Source: Pseudomonadota bacterium (GTDB lineage: Bacteria > Pseudomonadota > Alphaproteobacteria > Rhizobiales > Phreatobacteraceae). From it: 62,050 nucleotides of DNA. Below, piece after piece: positions 54,498-62,050 of this stretch. Below the pieces are notes generated by a model. That model searched no databases. It was not told the DNA's origin and worked only from the letters and a program-made list of their open reading frames with translations. Both the position numbers and the translations under genes were made by a program. How positions within the stretch are numbered: the first letter of the stretch is position 1; every line of letters starts with the position of its first letter. The stretch lies in the NCBI GenBank assembly GCA_023416965.1, contig JAEZGJ010000129.1, positions 1-62,050 on the forward strand. The letters are read 5' to 3'.

Positions 54498-55232
54498 TCA
54501 GAAGGGCAGGAGCACGTCGAGCACCTGCTGGCCGTAGCGCGGCTGCTGCTGGTCGGTGATCTGGCCGCGGCCGCCGTAGCCGATGCGGGCCTGGGCGATC
54601 TTGTTGGAATCGATGGTGTTGTCGCTCTCGATGTCCTCCGGGCGGACGACGCCGGCGACGATCAGTTCGCGCACCTCGAAGTTCACCCGCATCTCCTGCT
54701 TGCCCTCCAGCACGAGATTGCCGTTGGGCAGGACCTGCATGACGACGGCGGCGACATTGGTGGTGAGCGTCTCGGAGCGGGTGACGGTGCCCTTGCCCTC
54801 GTTGGAATTGGTACCGGTGGTGGAGACGAGGCTCGAGGGATCGGCGCCGGCGCGGGAGATCAGGCGTTCGGCGCCGAACAGGCTCGGCGTGCCCATGGAC
54901 TGCGAGCCGGTGCGCGACTGGTTGGTGGTGTTCTGGATGTTGGCCTGGTCCTGGAACTTCACCTTGACGGTAAGGATGTCGCCGACGCGCTGGGCGCGCT
55001 GGTCCCGGAAGAAGGCGCGGGAGCCGTTGCGCCAGAGCGAGTTGGGATTGTGCGAGATCGGCTGCGGCTCCGGCATCGGCATGGAGACGGGCCGGTAGCC
55101 GGGGCGGGTCTGCGGATTGTCCACCGCCGAGAGGGCGGGAGCCTGACCGATGTTGCGCAACCGGTCGGGCGCGCCGCAGGCGGCCGTCGACAGGCCGGCG
55201 AGGAGGATGAGAAGCGGGCGGACGGTTCGCAT
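54498..55232 (-). CDS. flgH: Flagellar L-ring protein FlgH
   Basis: A 244-residue outer-membrane lipoprotein. Signal RTVRPLLILLAGLSTAAC with the lipidated cysteine at residue 19. The conserved core is LWRNGSRAFFRDQRAQRVGD, ILTVKVKFQDQANIQNTTNQ, NLVLEGKQEMRVNFEVRELI and VVRPEDIESDNTIDSNKIAQ. It forms the L ring around the distal rod. Start at ATG 55232 (AGGA seven bases upstream), since upstream residues would bury the lipobox. Last gene of the flgF operon; its start lies 51 bp after the flgA stop. Confidence 0.94.
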   Translation of the reverse strand: MRTVRPLLILLAGLSTAACGAPDRLRNIGQAPALSAVDNPQTRPGYRPVSMPMPEPQPISHNPNSLWRNGSRAFFRDQRAQRVGDILTVKVKFQDQANIQNTTNQSRTGSQSMGTPSLFGAERLISRAGADPSSLVSTTGTNSNEGKGTVTRSETLTTNVAAVVMQVLPNGNLVLEGKQEMRVNFEVRELIVAGVVRPEDIESDNTIDSNKIAQARIGYGGRGQITDQQQPRYGQQVLDVLLPF

Positions 55233-55282
55233 GGCGGGTCCTGACGCGGCACGGGAACAGGGGAGGGAGGACGCAGGGGCCA

Positions 55283-56278
55283 TCACTGTGTCCTCGACGC
55301 GGTGGTGAGCGCGTTCGGCTGCACCGCCAGGGAGACGCGGTTCAACCCCGTCACCACCGCCTGCAGCTTCTTGCGCGACTGGATGTTCTCGACCTGGATG
55401 ACGTCGCCCTCGGCGCCGGCCTCCAGCGCCTTGCCGCGCATGGTCAGCGACAGGCCGGGCAGTTCGACGACGATCAGCACGTTGCCGTTGCGCTCCACCA
55501 GTTCCGGCTTCATCAGGTCGGTGGTGCGGAAGGGACGCTCGGGCGACAGCGGACGACGGGCGGCGAGGCCCACGGCCTGGGCGAGGCTGACGACGGTGTC
55601 GGCCGTCATGCCGGGCAGGGTGTTGCGCGGCTTGCGGTCGATGACGAGATCGTTGGTGCGGACGATCTCGCCGCGGCCGATGGTGCGGGCGGGGACGACG
55701 AATTCCACCAGCTCGTTGGCGGTGCCGCTGGCGCGGAAGCCGCCGGCGCGCTCGGAGCGCCCGGAGCCGCGGATGCCGAGGACGGCATCGAAACGGCCGC
55801 TGCGGGGGTCGTGGTCGAGGCGCAGGATTTCGACCTGGCCCGGGGCCTCGCGTTCGACGACGAGGGGGCGCGTGCCGCGGTCGAAGACCACCTGGACGCG
55901 GCTGGAATCGACGAGACCGAAGGTGCCTGCGAGGCTTGCGGCTATCTTCTCCTCCATCTCCGCGAGCGGCACGATGCGAGCGTCGCGGGTGACGGTGACC
56001 TCCCGGTTGCGGTCGGCGGTTTCCGGTTCAAGGCCCGCGCGGCGGGCCGCCTCGACGATCCGCCAGGCGGGCACCTGGCCGGTATGGCCGGGATCGGGAG
56101 AGCGGAACACGGCGACGTCGGCATGGCTCCCGGCATTCTCGAAGAGGTCGCCGAGGCGCACCACCTCGCCCGCGACGGTGACGTCGAGGCGCAGCACGGG
56201 GCGTCCGGACTGGGCGACCGCCGGCAGGGCGGTGCCGCAGAGCAGGACGGCGAGGAGGAAGCGTCGGGCGCGGGACAT
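55283..56278 (-). CDS. flgA: Flagellar P-ring assembly chaperone FlgA
   Basis: A 331-residue periplasmic protein with signal RRFLLAVLLCGTALPAVAQ. The C-terminal ~140 residues are the SAF/FlgA domain (VVPARTIGRGEIVRTNDLVI, ARRPLSPERPFRTTDLMKPE, VQVENIQSRKKLQAVVTGLN-like). The N-terminal ~170 residues form an extra domain. It assists FlgI polymerisation. ATG 56278 has GAGG six bases upstream; a GTG at 56290 overlapping the flgG stop is an alternative. Confidence 0.9.
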   Translation of the reverse strand: MSRARRFLLAVLLCGTALPAVAQSGRPVLRLDVTVAGEVVRLGDLFENAGSHADVAVFRSPDPGHTGQVPAWRIVEAARRAGLEPETADRNREVTVTRDARIVPLAEMEEKIAASLAGTFGLVDSSRVQVVFDRGTRPLVVEREAPGQVEILRLDHDPRSGRFDAVLGIRGSGRSERAGGFRASGTANELVEFVVPARTIGRGEIVRTNDLVIDRKPRNTLPGMTADTVVSLAQAVGLAARRPLSPERPFRTTDLMKPELVERNGNVLIVVELPGLSLTMRGKALEAGAEGDVIQVENIQSRKKLQAVVTGLNRVSLAVQPNALTTASRTQ

Positions 56279-56286
56279 GATCAGCC

Positions 56287-57075
56287 TCACCGCATCAGCT
56301 GCGAGGTGGATTGCAGCATCTGGTCGGCCGCCGAGATGATGCGGGCGTTCATCTCGTAGGCGCGCTGTGCGGCGATCAGGTCCGAGATCTCCGACACGGC
56401 GGTGACGTTGGACTGTTCGAGGTTCTTCTGCAGCAGGGAGCCCATGCCCTCGTTGCCGGGGGTCGTGGTGATCGCCTGGCCGGAGGCGGCGGTTTCCAGG
56501 AAGAGGTTGTCGCCCATGGATTCCAGACCCGCCTTGTTGACGAAGCGGGAGAGCTGGATCTGGCCGATGGTCTGGGCGGCCGTCTGGCCGGGCAGGGTGG
56601 CCTGGACGACGCCGGCCGAGCTGATGGTCACCGCAGTGGCGTTGTTGGGCACGGTGATGCCCGGCTCGATCTGGTAGCCGTCGACGGTGACGATCTGGCC
56701 GTCGGCATTGCGCTCGAAGGAGCCGTCGCGGGTGTAGGCGGTGCGGCCGTCCGGCAGCTGGATGCGGAAGAAGCCCTCGCCGCGGATGGCGACGTCATAG
56801 TCCTTCTCGGTGGAGAGGACGTTGCCCTGGGTCATGACGCGGGAGGTGCCTGCCGCCTTGACGCCGGAGCCGATGGAGATGCCGACCGGCAGGAGGTTGC
56901 CCTGCTGCGAGTTCTGCGTGCCGGCGCGGCGCTGGTGGTCGTAGAGCATGTCCTGGAATTCGGCGCGCTGGCGCTTGAATCCCGTGGTGCGCATGTTGGC
57001 GATGTTGTTGGAGATCACCTCGACGGTGAGCTCCTGGGCCTTCATGCCGCTGGCGGCGGTATGGAGCGCGCGCAT
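56287..57075 (-). CDS. flgG: Distal rod protein FlgG
   Basis: A 262-residue rod protein of standard length. It has MRALHTAASGMKAQELTVEV, then NNIANMRTTGFKRQRAEFQD, the FlgG-specific GVKAAGTSRVMTQGNVLSTE, and the C-terminal NVTAVSEISDLIAAQRAYEM followed by NARIISAADQML. It builds the distal rod. Lies 12 bp after flgF and overlaps the possible GTG start of flgA, all in one operon. Confidence 0.96.
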   Translation of the reverse strand: MRALHTAASGMKAQELTVEVISNNIANMRTTGFKRQRAEFQDMLYDHQRRAGTQNSQQGNLLPVGISIGSGVKAAGTSRVMTQGNVLSTEKDYDVAIRGEGFFRIQLPDGRTAYTRDGSFERNADGQIVTVDGYQIEPGITVPNNATAVTISSAGVVQATLPGQTAAQTIGQIQLSRFVNKAGLESMGDNLFLETAASGQAITTTPGNEGMGSLLQKNLEQSNVTAVSEISDLIAAQRAYEMNARIISAADQMLQSTSQLMR

Positions 57076-57087
57076 GGTTCAGCCTCC

Positions 57088-57837
57088 TCAGGTCGTCGGG
57101 TTGCCGAGCGAGCGGATGGCGTCCCGCCGCATCTGGTCGTGCTTCTCGAGGCTCGAGGCAAGCGACTGGTAGGAGCGGGTCACCTCGATCATGCGCGACA
57201 GCGCGAGGACCGGCGTGACGTTGGAGTTCTCGAGCGCGCCCTGGCGGACGTCGGCATTGGCGACGGTCACCGCCTGGGTGCCCTCGCGCAGGCGAAACAG
57301 GTTGTCGCCGGCCTTCTCGAAGGCGCGCGGGGCGCTCCCGTCGACCACCCGCAGCCGGCCGCGGGCGCCGCCCGAGGAGGCGACCGAGCCGTCGCGGCCG
57401 ATGGTGATGCCGACGTCGTTGGCCTCGAAGGCGATGGGGCCGCCCTCGCCGAGGACCAGGTGGCCCTGCTTGGTGACGAGCTGGTTCTGGGCGTTGAGCT
57501 CGAAGGAGCCGTTGCGGGTATAGCGCTCGCCCTCGGGGGTCTGGACCACGAAGAGGCCGCGGCCGTTGATGGCGACGTCGAGCGAATTGCCGGTCTGGGT
57601 GATGCCGCCCTGGCTCAGGTTGGTGGTGGTCGCGCGGTCCCAGACGAAGGACATGCGGCGATCGGCACCGCGCTGGAACGTGTCGTCCCGCGCGACCGGC
57701 ATCAGGTACTCCTGGAAGACAACGTCGTCCTGCTTGAACCCCGTGGTGTTCAAGTTGGCGAGGTTGTTGGCGATGACGTCGAGCTCGCGCTGCAGGGCGA
57801 CCTGCCGCGAGAGACCGACGAGACCAATGTTCTCCAT
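57088..57837 (-). CDS. flgF: Proximal rod protein FlgF
   Basis: A 249-residue rod protein. It has LVGLSRQVALQRELDVIANN, then LANLNTTGFKQDDVVFQEYL, the FLG-hook segment NRLFVVQTPEGERYTRNGSF-like (GRGLFVVQTPEGERYTRNGS), and the C-terminal MIEVTRSYQSLASSLEKHDQ. It caps the proximal rod before FlgG. Start at ATG 57837, where homology begins; 15 upstream codons are spurious. Leads flgF-flgG-flgA-flgH from a sigma-54-type promoter. Confidence 0.94.
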   Translation of the reverse strand: MENIGLVGLSRQVALQRELDVIANNLANLNTTGFKQDDVVFQEYLMPVARDDTFQRGADRRMSFVWDRATTTNLSQGGITQTGNSLDVAINGRGLFVVQTPEGERYTRNGSFELNAQNQLVTKQGHLVLGEGGPIAFEANDVGITIGRDGSVASSGGARGRLRVVDGSAPRAFEKAGDNLFRLREGTQAVTVANADVRQGALENSNVTPVLALSRMIEVTRSYQSLASSLEKHDQMRRDAIRSLGNPTT

Positions 57838-57961
57838 CGGACCAGTCCCTTCGTGTCCGCCTCGCCTGACCGACTCTCCCAAGTCGGTCGTCAGAAGCGG
57901 TGCTCCCCAGTGGTCCCCGGATCCGTTCTCCCAAACGGGCCCGGCGACCGCAGAACACCTC

Positions 57962-57976
57962 GCAGCCTTCGTGCCA
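57962..57976 (-). promoter_or_regulatory. Sigma-54-type promoter for flgF-flgG-flgA-flgH
   Basis: Minus strand TGGCACG-N4-CTGC, one mismatch to consensus with exact spacing. Predicted start near 57950, a ~113-nt leader before flgF. Confidence 0.7.
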
Positions 57977-58063
57977 ACTGGCCGGGGCGAGCAATATCAA
58001 TTGGTTAACCATGCCAAGAGGGTGCGGGGCGGGCGGCACGAAAGGTCCGGTCGGCGGTTTCGT

Positions 58064-58082
58064 CCCGGCAAATCTTGCCGCG
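58064..58082. promoter_or_regulatory. ftr-like palindrome between flgF and fliL
   Basis: CCCGGCAAATCTTGCCG with six-base perfect arms CGGCAA/TTGCCG. Centre about 123 bp upstream of the predicted flgF start and 85 bp upstream of fliL. Confidence 0.7.
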
Positions 58083-58157
58083 CGCTTAACGAAAATAAAC
58101 GCGCCGTTAACCATTGGGGCGGCAATGTCCCATTCAGAGAATCCGGGGCGCTAAGTG

Positions 58158-58667
58158 ATGGCGAAGAAACCGAAAAAGCCTGAAGCCGAGGGCGACGACG
58201 CCGAAGAGGGCGCCGCGGCGGAGGCTGGCGGCGGCAAGAAGAAGATGATCATGATCGCCGGGGCCGCGGTCGCGGTGATCGGGCTCGGTGGCGGCGGCTG
58301 GTTCTTCTTCATGAAGAAGAAGCCGGAAACGGCCGCGGCTCCGCCCGTCGAGGCGGTCAAGCCGGTGGCTTTCGTCGACCTGCCGGACATGACCGTCAAC
58401 CTGTCGGTCGGTCAGGACCGGCCCCAGTATCTGCGCGTCAAGGTGGCGCTCGAGGTGAGCGACGCGAAGGTCGCCGACCAGATCAAGCCGATCATGCCGC
58501 GCGTGGTCGACGCCTTCCAGCTCTACCTGCGCGAGATGCGCCCGTCGGACATCGAGGGTTCGGCCGGCATCTTCCGGCTGCGCGACGAGCTCACCCGGCG
58601 GGTGAACACGGCCGTCCATCCGGCGCGGGTCAATGCCGTGCTGTTCCGCGAAATCGTCGTGCAGTGA
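58158..58667 (+). CDS. fliL: Flagellar basal-body protein FliL
   Basis: A 169-residue protein with a charged N-terminus (KKPKKPEAEGDDAEEGAAA), one membrane helix (IMIAGAAVAVIGLGGGGWFF) and a periplasmic FliL domain (VDLPDMTVNLSVGQDRPQYL, RVKVALEVSDAKVADQIKPI). FliL surrounds stator units and affects torque. ATG 58158 is preferred over the adjacent in-frame GTG. Nine bases before fliM; first gene of fliL-fliM-DUF6468-motE. Confidence 0.92.
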   Translation: MAKKPKKPEAEGDDAEEGAAAEAGGGKKKMIMIAGAAVAVIGLGGGGWFFFMKKKPETAAAPPVEAVKPVAFVDLPDMTVNLSVGQDRPQYLRVKVALEVSDAKVADQIKPIMPRVVDAFQLYLREMRPSDIEGSAGIFRLRDELTRRVNTAVHPARVNAVLFREIVVQ

Positions 58668-58676
58668 CGGTCTGAC

Positions 58677-59834
58677 ATGGCTGGCGATATCGATCAGGAC
58701 GCCCTTGCCGCCGAATGGGGCATGGCGCTGGAGGAGCAGGGCTCCTCGGGATCGGATGCGGAGCAGGGCTGGGAATCCGTCGGCGAAGACGGCATGGCCC
58801 ATGTCAGCGCCGGCTCCAAGGGCGGCGCCGAGCGCATCCTCAACCAGGAGGAGATCGACAATCTCCTCGGCTTCTCGATCGAGGACCTGGCGCTCTCCGA
58901 CAATGGCGGCATCCGCGCCATCATAGACTCGGCGATGGTCGCCTACGAGCGTCTGCCGATGCTCGACATCGTGTTCGACCGCCTGGTGCGGCTGCTCACG
59001 ACATCGCTCCGCAACTTCACCTCCGACAACGTCGAGGTCTCTCTCGACCGCATCCACGCCGTTCGCTTCGCCGACTACCTGAACTCCATCCCGCTGCCGG
59101 CCATCCTCTCCATCTTCAAGGCGGAGGAATGGGACAATTTCGGCATCGCCACCGTCGATTCGAGCCTCATCTACTCGATCATCGACGTGCTGCTCGGCGG
59201 CCGCCGCGGCGTCACCGCCATCCGCGTCGAGGGCCGCCCCTACACGACGATCGAGATGGGCCTCGTGAAGCGGATGATCGAGGTGATCCTCGCCGACGCC
59301 GAGGCCGCCTTCCGCCCGATCTCGCCGGTCACGTTCAAGATCGACCGGCTCGAGACCAACCCGCGCTTCGCCGCCATCTCGCGCCCCAACAACGCAGCCA
59401 TCCTGGTGCGCTTCCGCATCGACATGGAGGAGCGCGGCGGCTCCATCGAGATGCTGCTGCCCTACGCGACGCTGGAGCCGATCCGCGATCGCCTGATGCA
59501 GACCTTCGTCGGCGAGAAGCTCGGCCGCGATCCGGTCTGGGAGGGGCATCTGGCCACCGAGATCTTCCAGGCCCGGACCCATGTCGAGGCGGTGCTCTAC
59601 GAGAACAAGTTTCCGCTGCGCAAGCTGATGAACCTGAAGGTCGGCGACACGCTGGTCCTCGACATGAAGCCGGACGCGCTGGTCAAGGTGCGCTGCGGGG
59701 ACGAGACCCTCACCGAGGGGCGGATGGGCCGGGTCGGCGACAAGGTTGCCATCCGGATCCAGAAGCCGCTCCGCCGCGGGCGGACCAACATGACCCAATT
59801 CGAACAGATCTCGTCGGGCGGACAGGAGCAATGA
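58677..59834 (+). CDS. fliM: Flagellar motor switch protein FliM
   Basis: A 385-residue C-ring protein. An acidic N-terminal extension (about 1-50) precedes LNQEEIDNLLGFSIEDLA, the middle CheC-like domain (LYSIIDVLLGGRRG-type: SSLIYSIIDVLLGGRRG, YTTIEMGLVKRMIEVILADA) and a C-terminal SpoA domain (FPLRKLMNLKVGDTLVLDMK). It sets rotation direction after binding CheY-P. The stop overlaps the next gene (ATGATGA). Confidence 0.95.
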   Translation: MAGDIDQDALAAEWGMALEEQGSSGSDAEQGWESVGEDGMAHVSAGSKGGAERILNQEEIDNLLGFSIEDLALSDNGGIRAIIDSAMVAYERLPMLDIVFDRLVRLLTTSLRNFTSDNVEVSLDRIHAVRFADYLNSIPLPAILSIFKAEEWDNFGIATVDSSLIYSIIDVLLGGRRGVTAIRVEGRPYTTIEMGLVKRMIEVILADAEAAFRPISPVTFKIDRLETNPRFAAISRPNNAAILVRFRIDMEERGGSIEMLLPYATLEPIRDRLMQTFVGEKLGRDPVWEGHLATEIFQARTHVEAVLYENKFPLRKLMNLKVGDTLVLDMKPDALVKVRCGDETLTEGRMGRVGDKVAIRIQKPLRRGRTNMTQFEQISSGGQEQ

Positions 59835-60313
59835 TGAGCAGCTTCACCGTGTCCATGGTCATCGAACTGCTTGTCGCCGGGCTCCTCGCAGCGACCATCG
59901 GCTATTGCATCACGCTCAACCGCCGCCTGACGCGGCTGCGCTCGGACGAACAGTCGCTGAAGGCGACCATCGCGGAACTGATCACCGCCACGGAGATCGC
60001 CGAGCGCGCCATCCAGGGCCTCAAGGTCACGGTGCGCGAATGCGACGGCACGCTCGGCGAGCGGCTGCGCACGGCCGAGCGCTTCCTTGTCGACATCGAG
60101 CGCGAGGTGAAGTCGGGCGAGACGGTGGTGGAACGCATCAGCCGGATCACCGAGGCGGCGCGCGACGCCGGCAAGCCGCGCGTGCCCCCGATCCCTGCGG
60201 TTCCGCCCATCGTGCCGGTCATGGTGCGCGAGCCGGGCGAGCAGGGCAGCGCCGCATCCACCCTGGCGGCCGCCAAGGCGTTTGCAGCGCGCGTGCAGAC
60301 GCGCGCGGCCTGA
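59831..60313 (+). CDS. DUF6468-type flagellar-operon protein
   Basis: A 160-residue protein with an N-terminal helix (SMVIELLVAGLLAATIGYCI) followed by a coiled coil (LNRRLTRLRSDEQSLKATIA, ELITATEIAERAIQGLKVTV, GERLRTAERFLVDIEREVKS) and a Pro-rich segment. This is the protein usually found between fliM and motE in alphaproteobacteria (DUF6468). Role unknown, presumably at the flagellar base. The first ATG overlaps the fliM stop; a second ATG is one codon later. Confidence 0.85.
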   Translation: MMSSFTVSMVIELLVAGLLAATIGYCITLNRRLTRLRSDEQSLKATIAELITATEIAERAIQGLKVTVRECDGTLGERLRTAERFLVDIEREVKSGETVVERISRITEAARDAGKPRVPPIPAVPPIVPVMVREPGEQGSAASTLAAAKAFAARVQTRAA

Positions 60314-60324
60314 CGGAGAGCCTC

Positions 60325-61059
60325 ATGCGGGACCTGCGCCTCCTTCCCATCGTCACCTTCGCCGCAGGCGGGCTCCTGTTCCTGAAGGCGGTAGGGCTGC
60401 TCAGCGGCGACCTTCCGGGACCCCGCCAGGTGCGGGCGCAGGACACGACCATCCCGGGAATCGAGACGTCCTCCGACGCCAATCTCGTCACGGGCGCCAC
60501 TCCCGCCGCGGCGCCGCCGGCGCCTGCCGCGGCGGCTCCGCGCCCGCCGCAGCCGACGCCGGTGTCGACGCAACCGCAGCCTCCCGCCATCTCCGCCTCC
60601 GAGCGGGCGATCCTGGAGCGCCTGCAGGAACGCCGCCAGGAACTTGATACCCGCCAGCGGGAGCTCGACATGCGCGAGAATCTGCTTCGCGCCACCGAGC
60701 GGCGCATGGAGCAGCGCGCCAACGAGCTGCGCGAGCTGGAGACCCGCATCACCGGCCTCGAGCAGCGCCGCGACGAGGCGGAGCAGGCGCGCTTCCGCGG
60801 CGTCGTTAGCATGTACGAATCGATGCGTCCGAAGGATGCGGCGCGCATCTTCGACAGCCTCGACATGAGCGTGCTGATCGAGGTCGCCCGCGCCATGCGG
60901 CCGCCGAAACTCGCCGACGTCATCGCCCAGATGCAGCCCGAACCGGCCAAGCGCCTGACCACGGAACTCGCCCGCCGGCCGAACCAGCAGGCTGCCGCGG
61001 ATCCGCGCTCCGTCTCGCCCGACACGCTGCCGAAAATCGAAGGCCGCCCGAGCCGCTGA
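60325..61059 (+). CDS. motE: MotE-family periplasmic flagellar protein
   Basis: A 244-residue protein. It has an N-terminal helix or signal anchor (LLPIVTFAAGGLLFLKAVGL), a Pro/Ala-rich linker (about 60-90), a long coiled coil (RAILERLQERRQELDTRQRE, LDMRENLLRATERRMEQRAN) and an MgtE N-terminal-like domain (YESMRPKDAARIFDSLDMSV, LADVIAQMQPEPAKRLTTEL). MotE chaperones MotC in rhizobia. GGAGAG lies four to nine bases before the ATG. Probably co-transcribed with fliM. Confidence 0.88.
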   Translation: MRDLRLLPIVTFAAGGLLFLKAVGLLSGDLPGPRQVRAQDTTIPGIETSSDANLVTGATPAAAPPAPAAAAPRPPQPTPVSTQPQPPAISASERAILERLQERRQELDTRQRELDMRENLLRATERRMEQRANELRELETRITGLEQRRDEAEQARFRGVVSMYESMRPKDAARIFDSLDMSVLIEVARAMRPPKLADVIAQMQPEPAKRLTTELARRPNQQAAADPRSVSPDTLPKIEGRPSR

Positions 61060-61168
61060 GGCGAAACGCGGTGTTAATCACGATTGCCCATGATGCCGTT
61101 CGAACGGGGGCACGGAGCCGCCGCATGCCGGTCCCCCGGGGCCGGCGGAAGGTTCGAGTGGCGATCCC

Positions 61169-62050
61169 ATGGACGGGAACGCGTGGTGCGTTTGGCGTGT
61201 GACCAGGGCCGGCCTTGCCGCCGCCCTGCTTTGTCATGTCACCGTCTCTCCCGGCTTCGCCCAGGCGCCGGCTGCCGCTCCCGCGGCGGGTGAGGCGCGG
61301 CCCGCGGCGGGAAAGGCCGAGGTGACGGCCTCGACCACCGGCGGTTTCGCCCGGCTCGTCTTCCATTTCGACCAGCAGATTCCCGCCGACGTGAAGATCA
61401 CCGGTGGCGTTCTCGTCATCGCCTTCGCCCAGCCGGTCGACCTGCAGGTGAACCAGCTGACGACGCTGCTGCGCGACTATGTCACGGCGGTCCGGCGCGA
61501 CCCCGACGGCAAGTCGCTGCGCTTCGCGCTCGCCCAGCGCGTCACGGTCAATTCGATGGAGGCGGGCGAACGGCTCTTCGTCGACATGATGCCGGACAAC
61601 TGGCGCGGCCTGCCGCCAGGCCTGCCGGTTGACGTGGTGGAGGAGCTGACGCGGCGTGCGCGCGAGGCCGAGCGGCGCGCCCGTCTCGCCGAGTCCCAGC
61701 GCGTGGCGCGCACCATGCCGCCGGTGACGGTGCGCGTCGGCAATCACCCGACCTTCTCCCGCTTCGTCTTCTCCCTGCCGGAGCCGGCCGCCGTCGCCAT
61801 CGACCGGACCGGCGACCGGCTGACCCTGCGTGTCGCCAAGCCCTTCACCTCCGATCTGCGCCACGTCCGCGACGCCCTGCCGCCCTTCGTGGGCGAGATC
61901 GAGGCCGATACCGGTGCCGACGAACTGGTCTTCCGCATGGCGGTGTCGCCGCAGGCCGACGTCAGGGCCTTCCGGGAGGAGGGGACCTATGTGCTCGACC
62001 TGACGATGCGCGGCGCCCCGTCGGGAGCGCGCGATCCCGCCGCTCTCGCC
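61169..62050 (+). CDS. Secreted protein of unknown function, cut by the window edge
   Basis: 294 codons are visible and the frame is still open at base 62050. The N-terminus contains a signal-like helix (RAGLAAALLCHVTVSPGFAQ). A GTG at 61199 that would place this helix at residue 2 is as likely a start as the ATG at 61169. The mature part shows two similar beta-rich stretches: GGFARLVFHFDQQIPADVKI then LVIAFAQPVDLQ, and HPTFSRFVFSLPEPAAVAID then LTLRVAKPFT. A charged helical segment (ELTRRAREAERRARLAESQR) lies between them. Large periplasmic proteins of this position follow motE in Rhizobiales, often with tetratricopeptide repeats later; that part is not in view. Confidence 0.7.
   Translation, partial: MDGNAWCVWRVTRAGLAAALLCHVTVSPGFAQAPAAAPAAGEARPAAGKAEVTASTTGGFARLVFHFDQQIPADVKITGGVLVIAFAQPVDLQVNQLTTLLRDYVTAVRRDPDGKSLRFALAQRVTVNSMEAGERLFVDMMPDNWRGLPPGLPVDVVEELTRRAREAERRARLAESQRVARTMPPVTVRVGNHPTFSRFVFSLPEPAAVAIDRTGDRLTLRVAKPFTSDLRHVRDALPPFVGEIEADTGADELVFRMAVSPQADVRAFREEGTYVLDLTMRGAPSGARDPAALA

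Larger units (their letters stand above)
57838..58157. promoter_or_regulatory. Divergent flgF/fliL regulatory region
   Basis: 320 bp between the starts of flgF (minus) and fliL (plus). Besides the sigma-54-type and ftr-like elements listed separately, it holds three GTTAACCAT half sites (about 58002, 58110) and TTAA-N7-AAAC at 58086-58100. These resemble degenerate CtrA boxes and may serve fliL. No gene inside. Confidence 0.5.

Noticed and set aside
58034..58048. CGGCACG-N4-GTCC as a plus-strand sigma-54 promoter for fliL
   Set aside because: It lacks the essential GC at -12 and the TGG at -24.

Overview
This is a GC-rich (roughly 65-70 %) chromosomal window from an alphaproteobacterium, most likely of the order Hyphomicrobiales (Rhizobiales). 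The evidence is a complete very-long-chain-fatty-acid lipid A cluster (acpXL, fabZ, fabF2, fabF1, dehydrogenase, lpxXL), an alphaproteobacterial flagellar locus (flaF, flbT, fliX, a CheL-type rod-binding protein, MotE) and TTAA-N7-TTAA boxes of the CtrA type. The genus cannot be fixed from the sequence alone.

Layout. 1-478: edge-truncated type I secretion gene that reads as an ABC-transporter/HlyD chimera. 698-7089: lipid A very-long-chain acyl synthesis, running in both directions from an intergenic region at about 2.65-2.96 kb. 7.1-19.1 kb: surface polysaccharide and sugar-nucleotide genes (frameshifted ligase-like pseudogene, manC-type enzyme, epimerase, GT4 transferase, WbpE-like aminotransferase, galE, ugd, aldo/keto reductase, WbpB-like oxidoreductase). 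These are interrupted at 12.9-14.2 kb by a decayed mobile-DNA scar holding an IS3-type orfA with an internal stop, an ERF fragment and a frameshifted YqaJ recombinase. 19.2-28.8 kb: housekeeping and accessory genes (YccF, transaldolase, PhyH dioxygenase, thioesterase, murJ, DMT exporter, DoxX, orphan form-II CoxL-like protein, stand-alone AsnC sensor domain). 28.9-32.4 kb: TPP riboswitch, thiM, thiD and a TRAP binding protein, then an XRE-cupin regulator with a palindromic operator candidate. 32.5-36.8 kb: DMT exporter, FAH-family hydrolase, long isocitrate dehydrogenase and a divergent LysR regulator. 36.9-40.3 kb: VWA protein and MoxR ATPase separated by three tiny membrane proteins and a lipoprotein. 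40.5-62.05 kb: flagellar genes (flgE-flgK-flgL; fliC-flbT-flaF; flaG; flgI-cheL-flgN-like; fliX; dksA; flgF-flgG-flgA-flgH; fliL-fliM-DUF6468-motE) with fumC and a DMT exporter embedded, ending in a truncated secreted protein.

How it fits together. The most coherent regulatory signal is in the flagellar part. Four flagellar intergenic regions carry a palindromic CCCGGCA...TGCCG element, and at flgE, flgI and flgF it lies about 103-128 bp upstream of the start inferred from a sigma-54-type TGGCAYG-N4-NTGC promoter. Together with fliX and CtrA-like boxes this points to a Caulobacter-like CtrA / FliX-FlbD / sigma-54 hierarchy. The other notable arrangements are the TPP-riboswitch operon that ends in an orphan TRAP binding protein, the cysteine-less FabF2 paired with an intact FabF1, and the MoxR-VWA locus with Gly/Asp-tailed mini-membrane proteins. 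No tRNA, rRNA or CRISPR array was recognised.
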